Shown: positions 1 through 5,245 of the stretch, piece after piece | Position numbering within the stretch: position 1 is the stretch's first letter | Layout: each line of letters begins with the position of its first letter | From: Actinomycetes bacterium | Lineage (GTDB): Bacteria > Actinomycetota > Actinomycetes > Streptosporangiales > Streptosporangiaceae | Length of the DNA: 6,813 bases | Assembly (NCBI GenBank): GCA_023425615.1 | Contig: JAFACJ010000944.1 | Location: 1-6,813 of the forward strand | Direction: 5' to 3' | The notes under the pieces: generated by a model | The model's input: the letters and a program-made list of their open reading frames with translations, nothing else | What the model was told of the DNA's origin: nothing | The model's database searches: none | Program-made: the position numbers and the translations under genes

Positions 1-834
1 GAGGTCCTGGATCTCCTCGGCCTCCTTCTCCCAGCCGTAGCGGCGGCAGAGGGAGTTGTAGAAGTTCTTGCCCTTGGCGCCCATGCCGCCGATGTACAGG
101 GCGGCCATGGGGCGGCCGAAGTCGAGGAAGCCCTCGACGTCCTCGCCGATGGCCAGGGGCGCCTGGGCGGCGATGTCGAGGGTGCCAAGGGACGGGTCGC
201 GCTTGGCGAAACCCTTCTCCAGGGACTCGCCCCAGACGTCCTTGGCCTTCTCGGGCAGGAAGAAGATGGGCTGCCAGCCGTCGGCGATCTCGGCGGCGAG
301 CTGGACGTTCTTCTCGCCGATGGCGGCGATCTGGATGGGGATGTCCGGGCGGACCGGGTGGTTGATGATCTTCAGCGCCTTGCCGAGCCCGGTGCCCTTG
401 GCCGGGTCGAGGGGCAGCTCGTAGTACTTGCCCTTGTGCTCCAGGGGCGCCTCGCGCCGCCAGACCTTCCGGCAGATCTCGACGACCTCGCGGGTGCGGC
501 CCAGCGGCGCGTGGTAGGGCACGCCGTGGAAGCCCTCGATCACCTGCGGTCCCGACGCGCCGAGGCCGAGGGTGAACCTGCCGTCGGAGACGTAGTCAAG
601 GCCGGCGGCGGTCATCGCCATCAGGGTCGGCGTCCGGGAGTAGATGTTGAGGATCCCCGCGGCGATCTCCAGCCGCTCGGTCTTGGCGGCGATGTAGCCC
701 ATCTGGCTCACCCCGTCGAAGCTGTAGGCCTCGGCGACGTAGACGATGTCGAGGCCGGCCTTCTCGTAGTCGGCCAGCTCGGCGACGCTCTCCTTGAAGC
801 CGCCCGCGTAGCCCAGGGGCATTCCGATCCGCAT
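1..834 (-). CDS. LLM-class F420-dependent oxidoreductase, 3' end missing
   Basis: The frame runs open to the left edge, giving the first 278 residues of a luciferase-like monooxygenase (TIM-barrel) protein. It resembles the Rv3520c-type F420-dependent oxidoreductases of actinobacteria, which are about 340-350 residues, so roughly 60-70 C-terminal residues lie outside. Visible family features are the N-terminal strand MRIGMPLGYAGG, the segment FTLGLGASGPQVIEGF (residues 87-102), LGKALKI (150-156), EIADGWQPIFF (182-192) and ALYIGGMG (245-252). The family uses reduced F420 for hydride transfer; the substrate cannot be read from sequence. The ATG at 834 fits because AGGAG lies about 11 bases upstream (CGAGGAGCGCAACACC before ATG). 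The gene lies 98 bp downstream of the isomerase gene and that gap has its own operator-like palindrome, so it may be a separate transcription unit. Family call is confident; the physiological reaction is unknown. Confidence 0.92.
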   Translation of the reverse strand, partial: MRIGMPLGYAGGFKESVAELADYEKAGLDIVYVAEAYSFDGVSQMGYIAAKTERLEIAAGILNIYSRTPTLMAMTAAGLDYVSDGRFTLGLGASGPQVIEGFHGVPYHAPLGRTREVVEICRKVWRREAPLEHKGKYYELPLDPAKGTGLGKALKIINHPVRPDIPIQIAAIGEKNVQLAAEIADGWQPIFFLPEKAKDVWGESLEKGFAKRDPSLGTLDIAAQAPLAIGEDVEGFLDFGRPMAALYIGGMGAKGKNFYNSLCRRYGWEKEAEEIQDL

Positions 835-878
835 GGTGTTGCGCTCCTCGATGTCAGTGCCGTCAATGCCTTCGGCCG

Positions 879-897
879 TACCGAATGAGATTCAGTA
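879..897. promoter_or_regulatory. Operator-like inverted repeat upstream of the F420 oxidoreductase
   Basis: The sequence TACCGAAT-GAG-ATTCAGTA is symmetric at 14 of 16 arm positions (TAC-n-GAAT-n3-ATTC-n-GTA). It lies about 45-63 bases upstream of the ATG at 834, in the 98 bp gap after the isomerase gene. Its size and symmetry fit a dimeric repressor such as a TetR-family protein. It is unrelated to the TATGAC-N4-GTCATA sites next to the TetR gene in this window. On the minus strand a poor -10-like hexamer (CATACT, 899-894) overlaps it, but I see no convincing -35. Binding is inference. Confidence 0.5.
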
Positions 898-911
898 TGC
901 CGACCGTCAGA

Positions 912-923
912 TTCCCCGGGGAA
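912..923. repeat. Short perfect palindrome TTCCCCGGGGAA
   Basis: A 12 bp perfect palindrome without a loop starts 10 bp past the isomerase stop codon, on its downstream side. It has no loop and no following T run, so it is a poor intrinsic terminator. It could be a protein-binding site or a chance product of GC-rich DNA. No function is assigned. Confidence 0.3.
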
Positions 924-932
924 CCCGAGTGT

Positions 933-1586
933 CTACTCGCCGGTAAGGGCTTGGACGGCGGGCCGGTACATGGTCCGGCGGATCGCCCCGAAGGTCTTGC
1001 CGTCCTTGCCCGCCAGCGTGGCCGCCAGCTCGATCGCCGTCTTCAGCACCGCGTCCTCCGGCGCCGTCCGGTGCACGATGCCCGCGGCCAGTGCCTCGGG
1101 CCCGGTGTAGCGGCGGCCGGTGAGCATGGCCTCGTGCGCGGTCTCGGTGGAGAGCTTGGCCTGGATCAGCGCCGCCATCCTGGGGGTGAACGGGATGTTG
1201 ATGTCCACTTCCGGCAGGCAGAACCAGCCGCGGTCCTCGCGCATCACCGTGAAGTCGTGGCTGAGGGCGAGCATGCCCCCGCCCGCGAAGGCGTGGCCGT
1301 TGACGGCGGCGACGGCCGGCAGGTCGTGCTCGAGGAACCTGGCGAACAGGGCGTGGATCTCCCCCACGTACCAGTCGCCCTTGTCGCCGTTGGCGCTCAG
1401 CCAGTCCAGGTCCAGGCCGTTGGAGTAGAACTTGCCCTCGCCGGTGGTGACCACCGCCCTGGCCTCACCCGCCACTTCGTCCAGCGCCTTGTTCACGCCC
1501 TGGAGGAACTCGGGGCTGAACCGGTTCTCCCCGTTCTCGAAGCGCAGGACGAAGACCCCGGAACCGGCGTTCTCAATCTCGATCAT
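933..1586 (-). CDS. Enoyl-CoA hydratase/isomerase (crotonase) family, probable enoyl-CoA isomerase
   Basis: This 217-residue protein has the crotonase fold: an N-terminal strand region, the oxyanion-hole segment FYSNGLDLDWL (53-63), the second oxyanion segment NGHAFAGGGMLAL (96-108), and LPEVDINIPFTP (124-135). Crotonase-type hydratases use two glutamates. Here Glu126 fills the second position, but the first, two residues after the GGG, is Leu106. Monofunctional delta3,delta2-enoyl-CoA isomerases work with one glutamate at the Glu126 position, so isomerisation of a 3-enoyl-CoA to 2-enoyl-CoA is more likely than hydration. It is shorter than typical hydratases (about 260 residues) and lacks most of the C-terminal extension, which is common among short actinobacterial members. 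The ATG directly follows the thioesterase TAG with no gap, and GGAG lies 6 bases upstream, so the two genes are probably co-translated. The stop is TAG at 935-933. Substrate is unknown. Confidence 0.93.
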   Translation of the reverse strand: MIEIENAGSGVFVLRFENGENRFSPEFLQGVNKALDEVAGEARAVVTTGEGKFYSNGLDLDWLSANGDKGDWYVGEIHALFARFLEHDLPAVAAVNGHAFAGGGMLALSHDFTVMREDRGWFCLPEVDINIPFTPRMAALIQAKLSTETAHEAMLTGRRYTGPEALAAGIVHRTAPEDAVLKTAIELAATLAGKDGKTFGAIRRTMYRPAVQALTGE

Positions 1587-2033
1587 CTATTTCTCCGGTT
1601 GGAAGATCATGCAGGTGGCGGTCCCGTGGGCGATCAGCCGCCCGGCGGTGTCGAGGATCCGCCCCTCGGCGGTGGCGGTCCTGCGGCCCACGTGGATCGT
1701 CGTACCCTCGCAGACCAGCTTCCCGGCGTCGAGGGCCGCCCCCCGGATGAAGTTCACCTTCAGCTCCAGCGTCGTGTAGCCGACGCCCGGCCCGAGCGCG
1801 GTGTGCACGGCGCAGCTCATGGCGCTGTCCAGCAGCGTGGAGAGGATCCCCCCGTGGACGGTGCCCAGCGGGTTGGAGAACTGCGGGCCCGCCTCCAGGG
1901 AGAAGACGACCCTCCCCTCCTCGATGCTCTCGGCCTCCATCCCCAGCAGGTGGGCGATCCCCACTCCGCTCTCCCTGCCCCTCTCCATGGCGGCCCGGAG
2001 CAGCTCCAGGCCCGACATCGCGGTGATGTCCAT
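1587..2033 (-). CDS. PaaI-like hotdog-fold acyl-CoA thioesterase
   Basis: This 148-residue protein has the hotdog thioesterase pattern SNPLGTVHGGILSTLLD (53-69). It contains the HGG motif (60-62) and Asp69 at the usual catalytic-acid position, followed by LELKVNFIRG (89-98) and a C-terminal strand ending IAHGTATCMIF. PaaI-type enzymes hydrolyse acyl-CoA or aryl-CoA thioesters, usually as tetramers in the cytoplasm. The frame is open upstream to 2177, but ATG 2033 is preferred: GGAG sits 6 bases before it, the hotdog domain follows at the usual distance, and the upstream extension is low in complexity and runs through operator sites. It heads a two-gene unit with the isomerase and is divergent from the TetR gene. 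A 13-bp-arm palindrome containing a TetR operator copy lies directly before its Shine-Dalgarno. Acyl-chain preference cannot be predicted. Confidence 0.92.
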   Translation of the reverse strand: MDITAMSGLELLRAAMERGRESGVGIAHLLGMEAESIEEGRVVFSLEAGPQFSNPLGTVHGGILSTLLDSAMSCAVHTALGPGVGYTTLELKVNFIRGAALDAGKLVCEGTTIHVGRRTATAEGRILDTAGRLIAHGTATCMIFQPEK

Positions 2034-2043
2034 GGGTCTCTCC

Positions 2044-2073
2044 CCCTCGCTATGACGGCTGTCATAGCGAGGG
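2044..2073. promoter_or_regulatory. Operator copy 1 within a perfect 13-bp-arm palindrome
   Basis: Arm CCCTCGCTATGAC (2044-2056), spacer GGCT, then the exact reverse complement of the arm (2061-2073). The core TATGAC-N4-GTCATA occupies 2051-2066 and matches two other sites in this intergenic region. The outer seven bases of each arm are unique to this copy. In a minus-strand transcript starting upstream, the palindrome would fold into a strong hairpin whose last base touches the GGAG Shine-Dalgarno (2043-2040) of the thioesterase gene. A TTGACG hexamer (minus strand, 2098-2093) is a -35 candidate, but no good -10 stands at the right distance. Binding by the adjacent TetR protein is inferred from position and repetition. 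Confidence 0.72.
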
Positions 2074-2098
2074 TGCTCAACTCGGCGCGGCCCGTCAA

Positions 2099-2114
2099 TA
2101 TGACGAAGGTCATA
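2099..2114. promoter_or_regulatory. Operator copy 2, TATGAC-N4-GTCATA
   Basis: TATGACGAAGGTCATA has perfect 6 bp arms and a 4 bp spacer identical in length to copy 1. Its centre is 48 bp from that of copy 1 and 84 bp from that of copy 3. Sharing the same half-site with copies 1 and 3 is what makes this more than a chance short palindrome. It lies immediately upstream of the TTGACG hexamer on the minus strand, a position from which a bound repressor could affect thioesterase transcription. Confidence 0.7.
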
Positions 2115-2157
2115 GATCAGGCGCGAACGGCGGTGAGAACTCCGCGGAGATCGTGGG

Positions 2158-2188
2158 ATGACCCCTTTACCCGGCACAAAGTTATGAT
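2158..2188 (+). promoter_or_regulatory. Candidate promoter of the TetR gene
   Basis: TATGAT at 2183-2188 matches five of six bases of the -10 consensus. ATGACC at 2158-2163 is a modest -35 with a 19 bp spacer, slightly longer than usual. Transcription would begin near 2195-2201, essentially at the start codon, which would make the message leaderless. The -10 is the left half of operator copy 3. Confidence 0.45.
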
Positions 2189-2199
2189 GTTCGTCATAA
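2182..2199. promoter_or_regulatory. Operator copy 3 over the TetR gene -10 and start
   Basis: TTATGATGTTCGTCATAA carries the same motif as copies 1 and 2 with one change in the left half-site (TATGAT for TATGAC) and one extra matched pair at the ends. It ends one base before the ATG at 2201 and covers the candidate -10, a classical arrangement for autorepression by a TetR-family protein. Confidence 0.7.
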
Positions 2200-2200
2200 A

Positions 2201-2782
2201 ATGATGGGCGTGAATGCGAAGGAGCGCATGGTGCGCAGCGCCGCGTACCTCTTCCGGGAACGCGGTTACAGCGGGACGGGCTTCCGCGACGTGATCGCCC
2301 ACAGCGGCGCCCCCCGCGGTTCGATCTACCACCACTTCCCCGGCGGCAAGGTCCAGCTCGCCGTCGAGGCCGTCCGCTACGCCGGTGACTTCGTCGCCGC
2401 GGGCACCGAGTCGGCCATCAACGAGGGCGACCCCATCGCCGCCATGCACGCCTTCATCGGCTGGTGGCGCCGTGTCCTGGTCAAGAGCGGCTTCCAGGCC
2501 GGCTGCCCCATCACCGCCGTCACCGTCGAGTCGCACGAGGAGGCGCCACAGCTCGCCGAGGCGGCGGCCGCCGCCTTCCGCCGCTGGCGCGAGGCGCTGA
2601 CCACCGGCCTCGTCGCCGGCGGCTGCTCCCCCTCCCGCGCCGCGAGCCTGTCCACCCTCATCGTCTCCGCCGTCGAGGGCGCCACCATCCTCTGCCGCGC
2701 CGCCCACGACACCCAGGCCCTCGACCAGGTGGCCGTGGAACTCGACCGCGTCGTGGAGAGCGCCCTCACCTCCCCCGACTGA
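2201..2782 (+). CDS. TetR-family transcriptional regulator, LmrA/YxaF type
   Basis: A 193-residue DNA-binding regulator. The N-terminal TetR domain spans about residues 6-55, with helix 1 KERMVRSAAYLFRERGYSGT and a helix-turn-helix ending GAPRGSIYHHFPGGK (36-50). The ligand-binding half carries GFQAGCPITAV (98-108); the GCPI stretch is typical of the LmrA/YxaF branch, whose members often sense small hydrophobic compounds or drugs. It is the only plus-strand gene and is divergent from the thioesterase-isomerase unit. Three copies of TATGAC-N4-GTCATA in the shared 167 bp region make it the likely repressor of both itself and those genes. The ATG at 2201 (or 2204, or GTG 2210) has no Shine-Dalgarno because operator copy 3 abuts it, so translation may be leaderless. 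An ATG at 2228 has AAGGAG only 3 bases upstream and would cut into helix 1. The ligand is unknown. Confidence 0.94.
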   Translation: MMGVNAKERMVRSAAYLFRERGYSGTGFRDVIAHSGAPRGSIYHHFPGGKVQLAVEAVRYAGDFVAAGTESAINEGDPIAAMHAFIGWWRRVLVKSGFQAGCPITAVTVESHEEAPQLAEAAAAAFRRWREALTTGLVAGGCSPSRAASLSTLIVSAVEGATILCRAAHDTQALDQVAVELDRVVESALTSPD

Positions 2783-2789
2783 GCCGCCG

Positions 2790-2817
2790 CCGCGGGCGTC
2801 CCACCGCGGGCGTCCCC
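2790..2817. repeat. 14 bp tandem repeat in the convergent gap
   Basis: The unit CCGCGGGCGTCCC(A/C) occurs twice in tandem, differing only at the last base, in the 42 bp between the stop codons of the TetR gene and the convergent DUF2834 gene. The CCGCGG cores can pair with each other as a 6 bp stem with an 8 base loop. It might slow or end transcription from either side, but there is no T run, so a terminator role is a guess. Confidence 0.5.
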
Positions 2818-2824
2818 ACCGGGT

Positions 2825-3181
2825 TCACGGCTCCTCCGGCGCCCGGGACAGGGCGATGGCGCGCTGGCGGACGGCGAGGAAGAGGGGGAAGGCGACGCTG
2901 ACCGCCACGACCCCGGAGAGGACGAAGTAGATCCACAGATGGCGGACGCGCAGGCGGCGGCCCTCCACCCAGATCAGGATCCAGGCGGCGGCGACCATGA
3001 AGAGCACGTCGTTGGTGAGGGAGGCCGCAGCGGGGTTGGCGTAGGCGGCCGAGACGAAGTCCCCGAGGCCGCCGCCCTCCTCGCCCAGGAAGAAGCGCAG
3101 GTTCTGCGACCAGGTGGCGATCAGCGCGCCTGCCGCGACGAGGAGGTAGAGGCGGATGAGCAGGCGGTCTCGGGAGCGCAC
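2825..3181 (-). CDS. DUF2834-type small membrane protein
   Basis: A 118-residue hydrophobic protein with three likely transmembrane helices at about residues 8-24, 55-73 and 82-104. The middle part reads ANPAAASLTNDVLFMVAAA and is followed by VEGRRLRVRHLWIYFVLS. This asparagine-proline loop, the acidic-basic VEGRR turn and a final helix ending FPLFLAVRQR match the DUF2834 family as I know it; no function is established. It has no cleavable signal peptide; the first helix is probably an anchor. The start is GTG at 3181, supported by a strong GGAGG 7 bases upstream. It lies 50 bp downstream of aroQ on the same strand and is convergent with the TetR gene. A strong palindrome between aroQ and this gene suggests separate control rather than simple membership of the aro operon. 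The C-terminal tail (106-118) is charged. Confidence 0.85.
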   Translation of the reverse strand: MRSRDRLLIRLYLLVAAGALIATWSQNLRFFLGEEGGGLGDFVSAAYANPAAASLTNDVLFMVAAAWILIWVEGRRLRVRHLWIYFVLSGVVAVSVAFPLFLAVRQRAIALSRAPEEP

Positions 3182-3190
3182 GGTGAACCT

Positions 3191-3218
3191 CCGGGGGTAA
3201 GTTTCGACTTACCCCCGG
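3191..3218. promoter_or_regulatory. Perfect 12-bp-arm palindrome between aroQ and the DUF2834 gene
   Basis: Arm CCGGGGGTAAGT (3191-3202), loop TTCG, then the exact reverse complement (3207-3218). It begins 13 bases after the aroQ stop codon. Its other end supplies the first two G of the GGAGG Shine-Dalgarno (3192-3188) of the DUF2834 gene. It could be an operator at the start of a promoter, since a weak -10-like TATCTT lies at 3225-3220 on the minus strand. It could be an RNA hairpin that occludes the ribosome-binding site, or a U-less terminator of the aro operon. The inner GTAAGT-N4-ACTTAC has the 6-4-6 geometry of the TetR sites but a different sequence. The palindrome is certain; its role is inferred. 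Confidence 0.6.
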
Positions 3219-3231
3219 GAAGATAGCCCGT

Positions 3232-3663
3232 TCAGACCAGGTCTGCTATCGCCTGGAGCGCCAGGACGTAGGAGCGGAGACCGAAACCGGCGATGGTGCC
3301 GGTGGCGACCCCGGCGACGACCGAGGTGTGGCGGAACTCCTCGCGGGTGGCGGGGTTGGAGATGTGCACCTCGACGAGAGGCGCCGTGCGCTGGGCGAGG
3401 GCGTCGCGCAGAGCGTAGGAGTAGTGCGTGAAGGCCGCCGGGTTGAGGACGACCGGGAGCTTCTCGTCGGCGGCCTGGTGGACCCAGCGGATCATCTCGG
3501 CCTCGTCGTCGGTCTGGCGCACCTCGACGTGGAGGTCGAGTTCGCGGCCGGTGGCACGGCACAGCTCGACGAGGTCCTCGAAGGTGTCGGCGCCGTAGAC
3601 CTCCGGCTCGCGGGTGCCGAGGCGGCGCAGGTTCGGGCCGTTGAGGACGAAGACTGTCTTCAT
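3232..3663 (-). CDS. aroQ: Type II 3-dehydroquinate dehydratase
   Basis: This 143-residue enzyme converts 3-dehydroquinate to 3-dehydroshikimate, the third step of the shikimate pathway, and is normally a dodecamer in the cytoplasm. The N-terminal motif [18 protein letters not shown] (7-24) holds the conserved Asn11, the loop Arg18 and the catalytic Tyr23. LNPAAFTH (73-80), [15 protein letters not shown] (98-111) with His100 and Arg107/Arg111, and ATGTIAGFG (120-128) follow. These positions are one less than in the Mycobacterium tuberculosis enzyme. The ATG at 3663 overlaps the aroB stop codon as ATGA, and AAGGTGG lies just upstream. It is the last gene of the aroC-aroK-aroB-aroQ run. Residues 75-77 read PAA where relatives often have AGG or PGA, which is within normal variation. 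Confidence 0.97.
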   Translation of the reverse strand: MKTVFVLNGPNLRRLGTREPEVYGADTFEDLVELCRATGRELDLHVEVRQTDDEAEMIRWVHQAADEKLPVVLNPAAFTHYSYALRDALAQRTAPLVEVHISNPATREEFRHTSVVAGVATGTIAGFGLRSYVLALQAIADLV

Positions 3664-4739
3664 CGCGCCACCTTCGCATAGGCGGCGCGCAGAAGGTCCT
3701 CCGAGGGCCCGGCGAGACGGCCGCAAGAGGCCAGCTCGTCCAGGACGACGAAGCGCAGGGTGGCGCCGCGGGTCTTCTTGTCGACGTTCATGGCCGGGCG
3801 CAGCTCGTCCCACGCCTCGGCACGGTAGGAGACGGGGAGGCCGACGGAGGAGAACACCGCGCGGTGGCGCTCCACCAGCTTGTCGTCGATCCGCCCGGAG
3901 AGGCGGGCGAGTTCGGCGGCGTAGACGCAGCCGATGGAGACCGCGTGGCCGTGCCGGAAGCGGTACTCCTCGCACTTCTCGATGGCGTGGGCCAGGGTGT
4001 GGCCGTAGTTGAGGATCTCGCGGAGGCCCGCCTCCCTGAGGTCGGCGCCCACCACGTCCGCCTTGACCTGGATGGCGCGTTCGACCAGCTCGCGGGTGTG
4101 CCGTCCGTCGGGGCGGGCGGCGCCGTCCGGATCCTCCTCGACCAGTTCCAGGATGCGCGGGTCGCGGATGAACCCCGCCTTGATCGTCTCGGCGAGCCCG
4201 GAGATGTAGTCCTCGCGCGGCACCGTCATCAGCGTCGCCAGATCGCACAGCCCCCCGGCGGGCGGGGCTAACGCGCCGACGAGGTTCTTGCCCTCGGGGA
4301 TGTTGATGCCCGTCTTGCCGCCGACCGCGGCGTCGACCATGCCCAGCAGGGTGGTCGGCACCAGCACGCAGCGCACCCCGCGCAGCCACGAGGCGGCGGC
4401 GAACCCGGCGAGGTCGGTGGTGGCGCCGCCGCCGACACCGACGACCGTGTCGGAGCGGGTGACGCCGAGTTCGGCGAAGCGCGACCACAGCCCCGCCAGC
4501 GTCGTGACGTCCTTGGCGGCCTCGCCGTTGGGGACGGGCACCGGGTGCACCAGGTACCCGGCCTGCTCCAGGGCGCCGGCGACGGGCCTGGCGATCTCCG
4601 GCAGGTTCTCGGAGTACACCACCGCCACCGTGCGGGCGCGCTCGCCCACCAGCGCGGGCAGCTCGCCCAGGACCCCGGTGCCGATCACCACGTCGTAGGG
4701 CTCCTGCCCGCCGACGGTGATCCGCGTGACCTGGCTCAT
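3660..4739 (-). CDS. aroB: 3-dehydroquinate synthase
   Basis: This 359-residue enzyme makes 3-dehydroquinate from DAHP using NAD and a divalent metal, the second shikimate-pathway step. NAD-binding elements are NGEAAK (71-76), GGGATTD (103-109) and TT (129-130). GGKTGIN (140-146) carries Lys142, and Lys151 is present. Metal ligands are Glu184 (GLAET), His247 (NYGHT) and His263 (RHGHAV), and the numbering agrees with E. coli AroB. Start ATG 4739 has GGAGGA 6 bases upstream and overlaps the aroK stop as ATGA; the end overlaps aroQ in the same way. One oddity: after KNLVGA the family normally reads F-[HWY]-x-P, while here it reads L-A-P-P followed by AGG (157-163). Leu157 is encoded by TTA (4271-4269), a very rare codon in this GC-rich DNA. 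The reading frame is intact and the metal and NAD sites are complete. Confidence 0.96.
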   Translation of the reverse strand: MSQVTRITVGGQEPYDVVIGTGVLGELPALVGERARTVAVVYSENLPEIARPVAGALEQAGYLVHPVPVPNGEAAKDVTTLAGLWSRFAELGVTRSDTVVGVGGGATTDLAGFAAASWLRGVRCVLVPTTLLGMVDAAVGGKTGINIPEGKNLVGALAPPAGGLCDLATLMTVPREDYISGLAETIKAGFIRDPRILELVEEDPDGAARPDGRHTRELVERAIQVKADVVGADLREAGLREILNYGHTLAHAIEKCEEYRFRHGHAVSIGCVYAAELARLSGRIDDKLVERHRAVFSSVGLPVSYRAEAWDELRPAMNVDKKTRGATLRFVVLDELASCGRLAGPSEDLLRAAYAKVAR

Positions 4740-5245
4740 CGTGGCTCCTCCAACGCCGCCACCAGCTCGGCGACGATCTCCTCCGCGGAACGCTCGGTGG
4801 TGCTGGCGGTGATCTCGGCGAGCCGCTCGTAGACCGGCAGCCGCTCGTCCAGCAGCTTGCGCAGCTGCGAGCGCGGGTTGAGGACCAGCAGCGGCCGCGC
4901 GGAGTTCAGGCCCACGCGCTTGACCGCCTCGGCCAGCGAGACCTCCAGATAGACGACACGGTGCCCGGCCAGCAGCAGCTGGGTCTCCTCTGCCATGACC
5001 GCCCCGCCGCCCAGGGCCAGGACACCCTCGTGGGAGGCCAGCGCCTCGCGCACCGCCGCGCGCTCCAGCGCCCGGAAGTGCGCCTCGCCGTCGTCGACGA
5101 AGATGTCGCTGACCGGCTTGCCCGCCGCCAGCTCGATGTCGGTGTCGGTGTCGCGGAACCCCACGCCGAGCGCCTCGGCCAGGGCCGTGCCGATGGTGGT
5201 CTTGCCGCTGCCGGGAGGCCCGATGAGCACCGCGCGGGGGATCAT
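4736..5245 (-). CDS. aroK: Shikimate kinase
   Basis: This 169-residue kinase phosphorylates shikimate at the 3-hydroxyl using ATP. The P-loop is GPPGSGKTT (9-17). The shikimate-binding DTD (32-34), Phe57-Arg58, GGG (79-81) and the lid Arg117 (SARPLL) match M. tuberculosis AroK numbering, and Arg135 in [11 protein letters not shown] is the late conserved arginine. Length is typical. The start is ATG 5245, overlapping the aroC stop codon as ATGA. Its Shine-Dalgarno is weak (GGTGG), so translation probably depends on coupling to aroC. Its own stop overlaps the aroB start by the same 4 bases. A gluconate kinase is the main look-alike, but the DTD/GGG set and the neighbours settle the call. Confidence 0.96.
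   Translation of the reverse strand: MIPRAVLIGPPGSGKTTIGTALAEALGVGFRDTDTDIELAAGKPVSDIFVDDGEAHFRALERAAVREALASHEGVLALGGGAVMAEETQLLLAGHRVVYLEVSLAEAVKRVGLNSARPLLVLNPRSQLRKLLDERLPVYERLAEITASTTERSAEEIVAELVAALEEPR

Noticed and set aside
2034..2177. N-terminal extension of the thioesterase to an upstream ATG at 2177
   Set aside because: The extension reads through operator copies 1 and 2, has no family similarity, and ATG 2033 has a well-placed GGAG.
885..2204. Long plus-strand open frame of 439 codons opposite the isomerase and thioesterase genes
   Set aside because: It is antisense to two well-recognised genes and its composition (rich in G, A, V, R, D, E, H, Q with no domain) is typical of a shadow frame in GC-rich coding DNA. 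It also runs through the operator region.
2117..2707. Minus-strand 196-codon frame opposite the TetR gene
   Set aside because: It is composed almost entirely of G, A, D and E repeats with no domain and is antisense to a clear TetR protein.
3233..3245. Odd palindrome CAGACCAGGTCTG at the end of aroQ
   Set aside because: Six-base arms are expected several times by chance in a window of this length. It lies in coding sequence with no second copy seen, unlike the repeated TetR motif.
3664..4488. Apparent aroQ fusion to a long upstream open stretch
   Set aside because: The upstream part is aroB read in another frame and is rich in R, G and P. The true aroQ start is ATG 3663, with a Shine-Dalgarno and the ATGA overlap.
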